From: Affinundibacterium seohonense
Lineage (GTDB): Bacteria; Pseudomonadota; Gammaproteobacteria; Burkholderiales; Burkholderiaceae_D
DNA: 64,000 nt
Assembly: GCF_014284305.1 (NCBI RefSeq)
Contig: NZ_JACOFW010000008.1
Coordinates: forward strand, 62,001-126,000
Reading direction: 5' to 3'
Part shown: one piece after another, positions 45,484 through 55,353 of the stretch
How positions within the stretch are numbered: position 1 is the first letter of the stretch
How the letters are laid out: each line of letters opens with the position of its first letter
Translations under genes and position numbers: made by a program
The notes under the pieces: generated by a model
Told to the model about the DNA's origin: nothing
Databases searched by the model: none
What the model saw: only the letters and a program-made list of their open reading frames with translations

Positions 45484-46593
45484 CTATTTTTGCAATTGCG
45501 CAATTCTTTGATCAATAAATGCATGTAATTCCGCACTTAAGCCTGATTGCAATTTGGCCTGTTGAAAAGCATCAATGGCTTCATTTAATTTGGCGTCAGC
45601 CTGTAATGAAATGGCTAAACCCATCCACCACACGCCATTTTGTGGCTGTTTTTTAACCGCTTGCCGATAAAGTTGTATCGCCTCTTGGTGGTGACCCGTC
45701 TTTTGCTGCAAAGCAGCCAAGAAGGCGAGATAGTCAGGTCGGTCTTGCGCCAGACTTAAATTTTTCTGCAATATCTCGATCGCTTCACTAAGCTTAGCTC
45801 GTTCAAGCAGTAATCTCGCCAACATCATGGAAAAATTCAAATGGGTAGGCTCAATATTCAAGCCTAATTTCAACTCACGGATCGCGTCTTCATGACGCTT
45901 ACTTTCTAGCAGCAAAGAAATTAACAATTGACGAGCCGGTGCATGCAGTCCATCTAATTGCAAGGAACGTTCTAATGCAAGTATGGCTTCATTTAAACGT
46001 CCTTGTTGCTGATAGATGGTCGCTTGCCGAAATTCGGATTCCGCTCGCTGCTGCAGCGACACTTCTTTGATCATCAGCGTTGGCACGGCAACTGACTTAT
46101 CATTCACTGCCGTTTGATTTTGTCTAAGTTCTACATCTGATACCGGTGCAATCGTGCGACTATCTTTTGCCGTAACGATAGGTGCGATTGGCTTTCCGGC
46201 GGTCTGCGCCAACGGTGAAATCTGTTTTGGAGGTTCAGTTTGTGCGATGCTCCCTTCCTTAGATTTGTGCTCTATTCCCTCGGTATCGACCTTGGTACTC
46301 AAACGCAATCGCAAACCCTGTTCATGCAAACTTAAATTCTGATCTTGCAGCATAGGCGCGGTCACAGGACTAACCGGAGTCGAGGTAAGTTGAACATCAG
46401 GGCTAGCTTTTTTCCAACGCCACAATGCAATGCTAGCGATGGCGGCAATGACAATAATCATTACCCACATAAGTTTATAGGGCGATGTTCTTGAAGCGCT
46501 TACGCCTGCTTGGATATAGCGAGTGCTTGCGTGACCATCATCAGTTTCACCACGCTTCTCAAGATCCTGCAGCATTTGATTGATTACACTCAT
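45484..46593 (-). CDS. mshN: MSHA biogenesis protein MshN (TPR protein)
   Basis: 369 aa from ATG 46593 (MSVINQMLQDLEKRG, the MshN hallmark). One membrane helix at about 40-58 (VMIIVIAAIASIALW), a low-complexity spacer, then about five TPR units from residue 190 on (EFRQATIYQQQGRLNEAILA, LERSLQLDGLHAPARQLL, HHQEAIQLYRQAVKKQP). TPR proteins of this type help secretin assembly. The start is 7 bases after the mshM stop. Last gene of the locus. Confidence 0.9.
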   Translation of the reverse strand: MSVINQMLQDLEKRGETDDGHASTRYIQAGVSASRTSPYKLMWVMIIVIAAIASIALWRWKKASPDVQLTSTPVSPVTAPMLQDQNLSLHEQGLRLRLSTKVDTEGIEHKSKEGSIAQTEPPKQISPLAQTAGKPIAPIVTAKDSRTIAPVSDVELRQNQTAVNDKSVAVPTLMIKEVSLQQRAESEFRQATIYQQQGRLNEAILALERSLQLDGLHAPARQLLISLLLESKRHEDAIRELKLGLNIEPTHLNFSMMLARLLLERAKLSEAIEILQKNLSLAQDRPDYLAFLAALQQKTGHHQEAIQLYRQAVKKQPQNGVWWMGLAISLQADAKLNEAIDAFQQAKLQSGLSAELHAFIDQRIAQLQK

Positions 46594-46600
46594 CGTGCGC

Positions 46601-47524
46601 CTACACTCCACTCTGCCAACGGAACGCTAATATCAAGCTCGTACCAAGCAAGGTCAGCACGATCGACATTGTCAACATTCGCCGCATTATTTTTACCAAT
46701 GGTGTGGCCTCAGTATCACGAATTGCCGCAATCACTTGCTTGATACCTATCTGGTGTCGCGCTTCGCCAAAGGCGAGCATCATGGCTTTATTTGCCAAAA
46801 TATTTAACATCCTGGGCACGCCCGCACTGGCTAGCCATAAGACAAATATCGCATTCGATGAGAACAAACGGATCTCGCTATAACCCGCTACGCGTAAGCG
46901 ATGTTGTATGTAAAAACGTGCTTCATCTAGGCTGAGGCTGCGTAAGCGATAATGAAAACTAATTCTCTGCGCCAATTGGCGAATATCATTGCGTGCTAAA
47001 CGATGATCCAATTCCGGCTGTCCAAACAACACGATTTGCAATAGTTTTCTTTTCTCAGTTTCAAGATTACTTAACAGCCGAATTGCCTCCAGCGTTTCTA
47101 TCGGTAAAGCTTGCGCTTCGTCTATGCATAGTAGAACACGTTTATCTGACTTAGCCAGTTCCAATAAATGCTGATTAATCGCCTTCAAGACCTCATGTTG
47201 TTCACTATTTTTTTCTTGTGGAATACCGAGATCGTCTGCCAATACCAACAATAAAGTGTGCGGATCGAGCAAAGGATTAGGAATATAGGCCGTAACAAAA
47301 CTATCGTCCAACATCTTCAAAAACTGACGACATAAAAGCGTCTTCCCAGTCCCGACTTCTCCCGTAATTTTGATAAAGCCTTCGCCACTCTCAGCGGCAA
47401 CTAATAATGTATTTAGCGCTTCCAAGTGACTACCACAGGAAAAGAAAAAACTCGTGTCAGGTGTAATACCAAATGGCGAGTCATGCAATCCAAAATGGGA
47501 TTGGTATCGGCTGATTTTCACCAT
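46601..47524 (-). CDS. mshM: MSHA biogenesis protein MshM (ExeA-type AAA ATPase)
   Basis: 307 aa. Begins FGLHDSPFGITPDTSFFF, the ExeA/MshM start, followed by Walker A GEVGTGKT, Walker B LLCIDEAQALP and sensor LSNLETEKRKLLQIVLFGQPEL. The C-terminus has a single membrane helix (MLTMSIVLTLLGTSLILAF). ExeA-type ATPases help place the secretin in the envelope. Lies between mshL (56 bases upstream) and mshN. Confidence 0.93.
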   Translation of the reverse strand: MVKISRYQSHFGLHDSPFGITPDTSFFFSCGSHLEALNTLLVAAESGEGFIKITGEVGTGKTLLCRQFLKMLDDSFVTAYIPNPLLDPHTLLLVLADDLGIPQEKNSEQHEVLKAINQHLLELAKSDKRVLLCIDEAQALPIETLEAIRLLSNLETEKRKLLQIVLFGQPELDHRLARNDIRQLAQRISFHYRLRSLSLDEARFYIQHRLRVAGYSEIRLFSSNAIFVLWLASAGVPRMLNILANKAMMLAFGEARHQIGIKQVIAAIRDTEATPLVKIMRRMLTMSIVLTLLGTSLILAFRWQSGV

Positions 47525-47579
47525 AATTCAAACTCTGTGCGGTTGACCAGCTCAAACGTGAATCGCAATTGCACATCGC

Positions 47580-49310
47580 TCACTGATTCTTCTTTTCTAA
47601 GCGGCTACGTGGGGTCATTTCCTCTATGCGCTTTTGACTTTCCAATAAATCCTGATCCCAGGCAGCGTCGCCCTCGACGATCGTTGGACGAATCAAAATG
47701 ACTAACTCACGTTTTTGCGAAATTTGATTGGTATTTCTAAACAGACCACCAAGAAATGGAACTTCGCCAGCTCCCGGAACTTGTGAACGATCATCAGAAT
47801 TTGATTGACGCATCAAACCACCAATCGCAACGATACGGCCATTCTGGCCACGCACTATGCTATCGGTTTCAGAAACCACACTAGAAGCCAACGGCAACAC
47901 GACGGAGCCAGCGCTACCGGCATTCACCGTTTTTTCTATGGTACTGACCTTACTCACCGATGGATGAACATGCAAAATAATATTGCCACTATCATCAATC
48001 TGCGGTGTCACATCCAATGCCACACCAGAAAAAAATGGTTGCACTTCTACGCTCACAGTGGGTGCTGTATTGCCAGCCGAACTCACCACGCCAGGTGTGG
48101 TCTTGAGACTAGTCACGAAGAACTCGTCCTTGCCGACTTTCAAAACCGCTTTTTGATTGTTCAAAGTCGCAATGCGCGGACTAGATAAAACATGGACGCT
48201 ACCTTGCGATTCCAGAAACGATAATAGAGCAGAGAAGTTAGCCGTTTGGAAGGCTAACCCAAACAAAGATCCCGCCGCACGCGACGCTGCACCGAGATTC
48301 AGTCCTGTTACGGCGTTAATCCCGGTGCCATCGGTCGTTAGACGAGTGGTACTCAATGTCGTTCCTGGCGTTACAAAACCCAATGAAGCCGCGCTATTAG
48401 GCGAAGATTTGAGCGAGGCAAACGAGGCCCAATTAATCCCAGTTTGATACTGATCGTTTAATTCAACTTCCAAGATTTTAGCTTCGAGGATCACCTGACG
48501 ATCAACCGACAACTGAGTCGCTTTCAGATAGGCTGAGATGTTTCGTATTTCATCCGACATCGCCCTCACCACCACCACGCCAGACTGCGGATTAATCACC
48601 ACCTGGCGTCCATCTTGACCGCTGCCTGCCAAAATATCTAAAGAGGCTTTTAACTCTGCCCAAAAATCATTATTCGAACTTGTATTAATTTTGCTGGAAC
48701 TCACCGACTGTGTGCTATTCGCGGTGGGGGCGTTGCCTGAGTTATTCTGCTGCCCTGTCTGATTATTACCATTGGAATTACTCATGATGGCATCGGCAAC
48801 GGAACCTGAAGTCACGCGAATATCCGAGCTGCCTTTGCGCACAGAAGACAGATAATTAATCTGGAAAACTCTGGTCTGCAAAGTCAAAGGTTTTACATAA
48901 ATTCGACTTCCCTCTATTTTATATTCGTAACCATATAATTCGCGGATCGCATCGAGGGCTTCAAATAAAGTCACATCCTTGAGATTGGCTGAGATATTCC
49001 CGGAGACATCCGGATGTACTAGCATGTTATACGGCGTACCAGCCACGATCCCCATAAAAAATTGTGCCGCTGGCGCATTGCTAAAACTCAGATTAAATCT
49101 TTCTTCCAAAGGCTTACGAACAGGTGGCAACTCAGACTGCAAAGACGGCAGCAAAGACGCCGACACGACCTCTGGTTCGGCTGCTTTGACTTTACTGGCA
49201 GCTGCTTTATTCATTTCACTTTTGATCAAATCATAGGTTTCCTGACGTGAAGGTGGCATGGCGCATCCAACGACACTCAGCAGCAAAATTGATAGCCCGA
49301 TTTTTTTCAT
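47580..49310 (-). CDS. mshL: MSHA secretin MshL
   Basis: 576 aa. Forms the outer-membrane ring through which the pilus passes. Lipoprotein signal peptide with lipobox SVVGC (Cys16). The N-domain has a STN-like VSGNISANLKDVTLFEALDA. A Gly/Asn/Ser/Gln-rich loop (about 185-215) is followed by the secretin domain (VILEAKILEVELNDQYQTGI; SSPRIATLNNQKAVLKVG; VPFLGGLFRNTNQISQKREL; LVILIRPTIV). AAGG lies before the ATG. Between mshK and mshM. Confidence 0.95.
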   Translation of the reverse strand: MKKIGLSILLLSVVGCAMPPSRQETYDLIKSEMNKAAASKVKAAEPEVVSASLLPSLQSELPPVRKPLEERFNLSFSNAPAAQFFMGIVAGTPYNMLVHPDVSGNISANLKDVTLFEALDAIRELYGYEYKIEGSRIYVKPLTLQTRVFQINYLSSVRKGSSDIRVTSGSVADAIMSNSNGNNQTGQQNNSGNAPTANSTQSVSSSKINTSSNNDFWAELKASLDILAGSGQDGRQVVINPQSGVVVVRAMSDEIRNISAYLKATQLSVDRQVILEAKILEVELNDQYQTGINWASFASLKSSPNSAASLGFVTPGTTLSTTRLTTDGTGINAVTGLNLGAASRAAGSLFGLAFQTANFSALLSFLESQGSVHVLSSPRIATLNNQKAVLKVGKDEFFVTSLKTTPGVVSSAGNTAPTVSVEVQPFFSGVALDVTPQIDDSGNIILHVHPSVSKVSTIEKTVNAGSAGSVVLPLASSVVSETDSIVRGQNGRIVAIGGLMRQSNSDDRSQVPGAGEVPFLGGLFRNTNQISQKRELVILIRPTIVEGDAAWDQDLLESQKRIEEMTPRSRLEKKNQ

Positions 49311-49381
49311 TTTTTAGCCTTCTTGGTCCAACTCACTTACTCGATTATGTAGACTGCGGTTTGATTATTCTGCAGTCAGCA

Positions 49382-49750
49382 TCAATTCATTTTCGCACTT
49401 GCCCGATTTTTCTTTTTTATCAAGTCGGGATGTAAGCTCAAAGTTTGCAATTGTTTTCCACTTTTCAACACGACCTCAGTTTCACTTATGTTTACCAAAG
49501 TTTGATTACCGACTTTGCCATTCAATTTAACGGTCTGCCCGTCGATGATGGCGATCTTACGTTGTGGCGATATCAAAATCGATTGCAATATTGGACCAGT
49601 TGGCACGACCACACCAGCATCGCTTTGTAGAAGACTCACCGGCGGTCGTGTTGGGTCTGGCAAATTTTGCGCAAACACTGACACTGGCAAAACAAATAGC
49701 AAACTCCAACACAACACAGGACGCCAATAGGTTTTTAAAGATTGAGCCAT
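49382..49750 (-). CDS. mshK: MSHA biogenesis protein MshK
   Basis: 122 aa. Signal peptide (VLCWSLLFVLPVSVFAQ) followed by the PDPTRPP motif (NLPDPTRPPVSLL) and IAIIDGQTVKLNGKVG, the small beta domain of PilP/GspC-like linkers. It joins the inner-membrane complex to the secretin. Start overlaps the mshJ stop by 16 bases, with GGAG upstream. Confidence 0.88.
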   Translation of the reverse strand: MAQSLKTYWRPVLCWSLLFVLPVSVFAQNLPDPTRPPVSLLQSDAGVVVPTGPILQSILISPQRKIAIIDGQTVKLNGKVGNQTLVNISETEVVLKSGKQLQTLSLHPDLIKKKNRASAKMN

Positions 49751-50451
49751 TTTTTCTCCAGACTCAATGTAAATAAATTCAAGCGTAAACTCGCTTTTGG
49801 ATATTCCAAAACTTGCAAACTGCTACGGCTCCAATAAACTCGTTCTGGCAAGGCCTCCAGTTCTTGCATGTAGGCCAGCATATCGAGATAATTACCCTCT
49901 AGCGTCAATTCCACCTCGTGCTTGAAAATGCTCTGCTCATTTTGAATGCTGACCGCATTGCCCGACATTGTTGACAGTGGTGCTTCCGCTTGCGTGGTCG
50001 CGGTATCCTTCACGTTGGTTGTTGCAACCAAATTCACCACTGGCAAACTTTTTAAAGAAATAAGCTGTAGCGATTTGTTACGTTTAAGAATTCCCGCTAA
50101 CAATAGGTCGATTTTTTCGGCTGGCACTAAATTTTTTTGTAGTGATAGCAAATCCTGATCCATCGCTAACAAGCGCACTTTGGCTTCTTCGATCTTTGCG
50201 CGTAATTCAATGTCTGGGTCTCTGTTCAAAACCGCGCTACGTTGCTGCATTTCTTCTTGCAAAAGTGTAATCTGTGTTTGATTTGCCTGATGCTGCGTCA
50301 ACAAATTGTTACGCAACTTCATTTGTGGTTCTAGCCAAAAAGTAAAACCCAATAACAACACGCCGATACTACACAACACGAATAAAATCCCACGCTCACG
50401 TTCGCTGAGCGCATCGATTTTTTGCAGTAAACTGTGGAATTGCTTTTTCAC
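49735..50451 (-). CDS. mshJ: MSHA biogenesis protein MshJ (PilO/GspM-like)
   Basis: 238 aa. One N-terminal membrane helix (ILFVLCSIGVLLLGFTFWL), a long coiled coil (about 45-100), and a ferredoxin-like end (VELTLEGNYLDMLAYMQELE, LPERVYWSRSSLQVLEYP). The start is GTG at 50451, overlapping the upstream stop as GTGA with GGAG 10 bases before. Part of the inner-membrane platform. Confidence 0.88.
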   Translation of the reverse strand: MKKQFHSLLQKIDALSERERGILFVLCSIGVLLLGFTFWLEPQMKLRNNLLTQHQANQTQITLLQEEMQQRSAVLNRDPDIELRAKIEEAKVRLLAMDQDLLSLQKNLVPAEKIDLLLAGILKRNKSLQLISLKSLPVVNLVATTNVKDTATTQAEAPLSTMSGNAVSIQNEQSIFKHEVELTLEGNYLDMLAYMQELEALPERVYWSRSSLQVLEYPKASLRLNLFTLSLEKKWLNL

Positions 50452-51122
50452 GGTTGCATCACTCCATCTGCTTGCGCCTTTGACTTAAATTCTGAGGAAT
50501 GAAGTTGAAACGCCAAATAGGGCGCTGGCTCTGGTTTTTTGCGTGGTTGACCAGCGCTGGTATCGATCTGCAATAGTGGACGTTCTAACTGCAGGGTTGA
50601 AAAGCTCTTCCCTTGCATAATTTTTTCCTGCTTTAATTGCGACACATACTGCGGTACCAACTCACCTCGTAGAGTCCGTCCAGACAGCACTAAGTCATAG
50701 CCAGCACCTTCGACGCTAAAGCCGGTCAACCAAAGATTCTCAGGTATTCGTCGAGCGAACGCTATGAGATAAGCGGAGTAACCATCAGTGTTACCGAATT
50801 CACTATTTTGTAAAATCTGTGCAATTTGATGCCGTCGCAACATTAAGGCGTCGATCGTACGCAATTCCTGCTCCAATACTGGACTCTTAAGTTTAGTCGA
50901 ATGCGCCTTACGTGAAATTGCCGCTTGATCGCTTAGTTCTTTTAATTGCAAACTGGATTGTGCTGCGCTTTTTTGCATCTCCGCTGTTCGCATCCGTAAC
51001 ACCACTGACGCCGTCGCCAATGTAGCAATGCTCAGTCCAAACACGATCAACAAATTCGTCGCCGATAAAACACTTTTGCGTTTCAGTAAACTGCCGTTGT
51101 AGAGGTTAATTTGCTGACTCAT
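50448..51122 (-). CDS. PilN-like MSHA biogenesis protein (second MshI part)
   Basis: 224 aa. Typical PilN layout: short cytoplasmic start INLYNGSLLKRKSVLSA that would bind PilM, one membrane helix (TNLLIVFGLSIATLATASVV), coiled coil, and a small C-terminal domain (ENLWLTGFSVEGAGYDLVLS, GRTL). ATG overlaps the upstream stop (ATGA). In Vibrio the MshI region covers this role; the exact symbol is uncertain so I leave it empty. Confidence 0.87.
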   Translation of the reverse strand: MSQQINLYNGSLLKRKSVLSATNLLIVFGLSIATLATASVVLRMRTAEMQKSAAQSSLQLKELSDQAAISRKAHSTKLKSPVLEQELRTIDALMLRRHQIAQILQNSEFGNTDGYSAYLIAFARRIPENLWLTGFSVEGAGYDLVLSGRTLRGELVPQYVSQLKQEKIMQGKSFSTLQLERPLLQIDTSAGQPRKKPEPAPYLAFQLHSSEFKSKAQADGVMQP

Positions 51123-52069
51123 ACTGCACCCAACTTTTGACGCAGAGCTGCCCCAATGACAGGCAAAAATGCTTGCTGACGAGCCGCACTTTTTAAGTCC
51201 GGAATATGATCAATTTGTATCAAACTCGCGAGATTCAACACTTCTACTGGCAAATACATATTGGTTGATAAGTAGTGCCGCAATGACTCAGCATCTTCAG
51301 CTAATGGCGCCAACACTAATTTCGCAGTCGTTATGTAATTATGCTGTCGATCAAAATGATCTAAGGAACGCTGCAATTCGAGAGAAATACGTTCATAGCT
51401 GGCGTTCCGCTCTGGCAAATCAGGCTTAGAGAGATCTTGTGAACGCACATCAAAACGGCGCGACAAATATAATTCGCCAGCATAAGTCACGGTCAACAAT
51501 CCACCATCACTATCAAATGACAACATCGCTAGGCCGCGTCCTTCCTGCTCCAATAAAGCCGAGATATTCCTCTGCGCCATTTCAGGCACATCAATGAAAG
51601 TCAAAGGTAATTTGGCGTTGGCAAACCAGGTTTGGTTTTGCAGTAGATGCGTATTTGTCGCAACGATAGCGATCAAAGATTGATTGCGTCCGCCATTGTT
51701 GATATCACCTGGTACACGCAAGATATCAAAGCTCGCTGATTCGATTGGATAATCGACTAGCTCCTTTAAACGCCAACGAATCGCGTTTTTTAATTCATCG
51801 TCTGGAACATTCATCGCATCAAGCGCAAACCATTGATATTCGGCGGGATTTAATTGCAGCAGGCATTGATTTTGTCTGGCAGGAGTCTCGCGTGCCAGAC
51901 GCTCTAACAAGCTTGGCCAAGTTTGCTTCGCCATTGGATAGAAGGATAAAAATTCCAATTTTGGCAAATTATTTGCGACGTGACGAATTGATGCCGAATA
52001 CAGACCATCGTATCCTAGGCGAATTGCCATGATATCGGCATTTTTCTTGTTATTTGAGAATAATCCCAT
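51119..52069 (-). CDS. mshI: MSHA biogenesis protein MshI (PilM-like)
   Basis: 316 aa from ATG 52069 (MGLFSNNKKNADIMAIRLG); the frame is open to a TTG at 52090, but the ATG matches the MshI start. Actin-like cytoplasmic fold: AIRLGYDGLYSASI, FALDAMNVPDDELKNAIRWR, MLSFDSDGGLLTVTYAGE. Partners with the PilN-like protein coded by the next gene. About 140 bases after the mshQ stop, so it may also have its own promoter. Confidence 0.85.
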   Translation of the reverse strand: MGLFSNNKKNADIMAIRLGYDGLYSASIRHVANNLPKLEFLSFYPMAKQTWPSLLERLARETPARQNQCLLQLNPAEYQWFALDAMNVPDDELKNAIRWRLKELVDYPIESASFDILRVPGDINNGGRNQSLIAIVATNTHLLQNQTWFANAKLPLTFIDVPEMAQRNISALLEQEGRGLAMLSFDSDGGLLTVTYAGELYLSRRFDVRSQDLSKPDLPERNASYERISLELQRSLDHFDRQHNYITTAKLVLAPLAEDAESLRHYLSTNMYLPVEVLNLASLIQIDHIPDLKSAARQQAFLPVIGAALRQKLGAV

Positions 52070-52212
52070 GCAATCGATCCAGTTCAGCAATATTGCTTGA
52101 CGTTAAGATAATAAGAGCTTGTTGTCAATCTTTGATCTTGTTTTGTTGTCGAAAAGCTGTGTCGCGCTTGACTTGAACTGTGCAGCCTCACTATGGATTG
52201 ACAACCAAACGC

Positions 52213-55200
52213 CTAATGCACTTCGCGCAAATAAATAAATTGATTGGATTTCTTGTAGCTGCCAAATTTCAATTTAGCCGCCGGATTGATCGGAGTCAGT
52301 CCACCGCGCCAAGGAAACTTCAACCATGGGCTAACTGGGATATCTAAATCAAGATGTCCGTCATTTCCTAAGCCAGGTTTAGAGAACTTCAGCTTAGCAT
52401 CACCAGCAACTAGCTTTCCGGTGGCGCTGACACTTGCCACGGTTTCTCCGGCAATTAAATGATTCGTCGCGCTATCGGGATAAAAAATAACACCACTGCC
52501 AACATTAGGCGCCACAATCGCGCTACAACTATCATCCGTATTTTTTAGCCACAAATTGTTGTTACGGTATTCAGCAAAGTAAGGCACTGGCAAGTCCAAC
52601 ATTTCTGATCCATAAGCGTTTTGCAGTCTCATTCGTCCATAGCGCTGAGTACTAGTAGCGATCGTGAAAGGTACCGATGCCATAACTTCACCATCACTAG
52701 GTGCGGCTAAGATGCCAATACTAGTTTGATTCTCCAAAGCTGTTGGACGAGAAATCTGATGCTTGACCGAGATTGTCGCCTCACCACCAAACCAGCTCCC
52801 TGTAGGTGTTGTGCTGCTAACGGCTAAGACACTTCCGACAGGCGCACCGGACATACTGAAATTATAGCTGGCATAGTTACTCACATTGAATTTAACAAAG
52901 CTCGCACTATAGTTTCGGGTTGGTAAATTCGAGATATTCTCAGCGGTCAATTTAAAGTTCGTCACAAAACCATCTTGCCCAAAATAGGAAAACGTCGTGT
53001 TGGGCAGTGGCGCAGGACAAGCCTCTTGCAAGGTGTTTGCGCTGATCGTGAAGTGATGGGGTATGAAACGACCAAAATGATTAGAGACTGCAGGATTGCC
53101 AATATTGCAGCCGAACCTGCCTTTCAATAGGGGATTGCTAGATGCGTCGGCTATATTCGCAAAACTAGAGGCGATACAATCACCATTGACAACATCTGCC
53201 GAATTCGAATTTGCAATAAAGGTATCATCGTAAATACCATTTTGCAGAAATCTAAAATAGCCGACTTCGCCATATTGAAATGCGGTTCCACTAGCACCGT
53301 TACCATTTGTGACATTGGCTGCGAGCGAAAATGAACCACTCAACACGCCAGTGCCGGGTGGTGCTTTGCCACCACTTAGCACTGGTGGAGCACTCAACCA
53401 TTGCAACAAACCGGCATTGATTTTTGGCAAACCATCGTAACCTTTAGTCCCAGTATTTACCGTCAATGTGAAATTATTTCCTGCAGCGATCATCGGTGTC
53501 GCGCTCACACTAGTACCAGCATTATCGGCGTTCGCATTTGAAACAATGCTAGTGAACGATTGAGGTCGAACAGTAAAGGTATCCGAAGAACAAGCGGTCA
53601 CTGGTGCCGTTGCGACATTTTCTTTCACACGACAGCGTAATTTTTTATAGGCATCAGGCAAATTAAAATCCGCTGTCAAAGTCTTTCTACCATTATCGCC
53701 AGCTGTAAAAGTCAAGTTTTGACTGGCGATTGCGACCGGCACATTGCAAACTGGTGAACCATTTTCTTCCATCAGCTCAACGGCAACACTTCCCGTATAA
53801 CTATTGACCACCGTCCCAGAAGTTTGCAGCGCTAACACATCGAAGCGGAAACCGACATTCGCTAACTTAGAATACAAAGGATTGCGATTGGTCGCCGTGA
53901 TAGGATTGTTGTAGCTCAATCCAGTTTCCATGCATTCAAATTTGGATGCACAAGGTGTGTTGGCGATCGTTATTTGACAACTTGCTTGCGCTACGCCGCC
54001 AACGACACAGCGCGTGCCATTCAATGGAAGCTTGCTCAAGCCACTGGCAAAGAGCGTGTACGTTCCTGCCGAAGCTGCAGCGGCTTGCAGCACGATATCT
54101 TGTTGCGTATTGGCTGATCCTAATGAAAAACTCGTTGGCGTGTAGCTCACACCCGTGGCTGTGGGTGCCAAAGAAATCGCTCCCGTCAAATTACCACTAT
54201 TGACAATATTCAAGTCTGGACAAGGGACGGTGGACGAAGTACAAGCCAGTACTTTCAGCGTTTCTGGGCATAAAGTCGCACTACCATCATGCCGAATTTC
54301 GATATGATCATAATCGGGTACCACGGTTGAACCAATCACAAAGTCATAACTAAAGGTATACGTCCCAGGCGCAATAAAATCGTAGGCGATGCCAATTCCC
54401 GTATCTTGCAAAGTCTTGGTGATCGTATTGCTCATTGCACCAGTTGTCGAAAACTGTTGCGTCAATTGAGAAACCGAACAATCGGGTGCGCCATTCGTAA
54501 AAAAAGTGCGCCAACCTGCCGCACAGTAACTACTAAAAGTATTGCGCGCCACACCACCAGATGGCGAACTGGGCGCGGCGCGCTCACGGAAAGACTCGAC
54601 GATGGTTCCAGCTGACGGCAAGGCATCACTATTTGGACATGGATTGGCACCACCAAGGCTAGAGTAAGTTCCCACGATACGATTGCTACCTGAAACAAGC
54701 ACACCACAGCCGCTATCGCTTCCACCTAAATACGTATCAAAAACATGGTAGTAACGTACGGGGTTGCTAGCACTGACAGAATATCCTGCGGGGATCGTTA
54801 AGGTCACTTCAGCTGTGAGAAAATCCAGAGGCGTGGTGTATTTCCAAACGATGGTCGCTTGTGGCCCACCAGTAATGCCGAGCAAGTTATTTGCCGTTTG
54901 TTGAACCCCTGAAGAAGATGGATTCGCTGGTGTCGCCGCAGAAATACTATAACTGCTAAACATACCACCACTTGGATTAAAGGTCGAAACAGTATGAGAT
55001 GGCCCATACAATAATCCATTAGCTCGGATAAAAACGCCATTATCCAAATTGTTAGGATTCGTTTGCGGCAAGGCTGTTGGACTATAAACCTGTCCCGTAT
55101 TATTCAAACGCCTGACTTGAATTTTTGTCGAGCGATCAATGTAGAAATGGAGTCCATTGGTAGCACTGGTCCCACCATTGCTATTAAACTCAATCGTCGT

Positions 55201-55305
55201 CTGAGCGTGGCTTTGGTGAGACATAAGACTAAGCAGCATGCACAAGCAAAATATCGCTACTCGAACAATGACTTGCTTCTGACTTAGTCTGGACTCTTCA
55301 TACAT
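52213..55305 (-). CDS. mshQ: MshQ-like large exported protein (DUF6701 type)
   Basis: 1030 aa with a signal peptide (VAIFCLCMLLSLMSHQSHAQ). It is beta-rich with many Cys pairs (SGCGVLVSGS, CPNSDALPSAG, APDCSVSQL, TPCASKFECMETG). The C-terminal third carries the DUF6701 pattern (HFGRFIPHHFTISANTL, FGGEATISVKHQISRP, APSDGEVMASVPFTI, YGRMRLQNAYGSEMLDLPVP) that marks MshQ of MSHA loci. It sits at the MshQ position after mshP. The role, likely at the pilus tip or surface, is inferred. AGGTAAG before the ATG. Confidence 0.88.
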   Translation of the reverse strand: MYEESRLSQKQVIVRVAIFCLCMLLSLMSHQSHAQTTIEFNSNGGTSATNGLHFYIDRSTKIQVRRLNNTGQVYSPTALPQTNPNNLDNGVFIRANGLLYGPSHTVSTFNPSGGMFSSYSISAATPANPSSSGVQQTANNLLGITGGPQATIVWKYTTPLDFLTAEVTLTIPAGYSVSASNPVRYYHVFDTYLGGSDSGCGVLVSGSNRIVGTYSSLGGANPCPNSDALPSAGTIVESFRERAAPSSPSGGVARNTFSSYCAAGWRTFFTNGAPDCSVSQLTQQFSTTGAMSNTITKTLQDTGIGIAYDFIAPGTYTFSYDFVIGSTVVPDYDHIEIRHDGSATLCPETLKVLACTSSTVPCPDLNIVNSGNLTGAISLAPTATGVSYTPTSFSLGSANTQQDIVLQAAAASAGTYTLFASGLSKLPLNGTRCVVGGVAQASCQITIANTPCASKFECMETGLSYNNPITATNRNPLYSKLANVGFRFDVLALQTSGTVVNSYTGSVAVELMEENGSPVCNVPVAIASQNLTFTAGDNGRKTLTADFNLPDAYKKLRCRVKENVATAPVTACSSDTFTVRPQSFTSIVSNANADNAGTSVSATPMIAAGNNFTLTVNTGTKGYDGLPKINAGLLQWLSAPPVLSGGKAPPGTGVLSGSFSLAANVTNGNGASGTAFQYGEVGYFRFLQNGIYDDTFIANSNSADVVNGDCIASSFANIADASSNPLLKGRFGCNIGNPAVSNHFGRFIPHHFTISANTLQEACPAPLPNTTFSYFGQDGFVTNFKLTAENISNLPTRNYSASFVKFNVSNYASYNFSMSGAPVGSVLAVSSTTPTGSWFGGEATISVKHQISRPTALENQTSIGILAAPSDGEVMASVPFTIATSTQRYGRMRLQNAYGSEMLDLPVPYFAEYRNNNLWLKNTDDSCSAIVAPNVGSGVIFYPDSATNHLIAGETVASVSATGKLVAGDAKLKFSKPGLGNDGHLDLDIPVSPWLKFPWRGGLTPINPAAKLKFGSYKKSNQFIYLREVH

Positions 55306-55353
55306 AGTCTTACCTATTATTTATTTAATTTCTCATTCATCGATAACGCAGGT

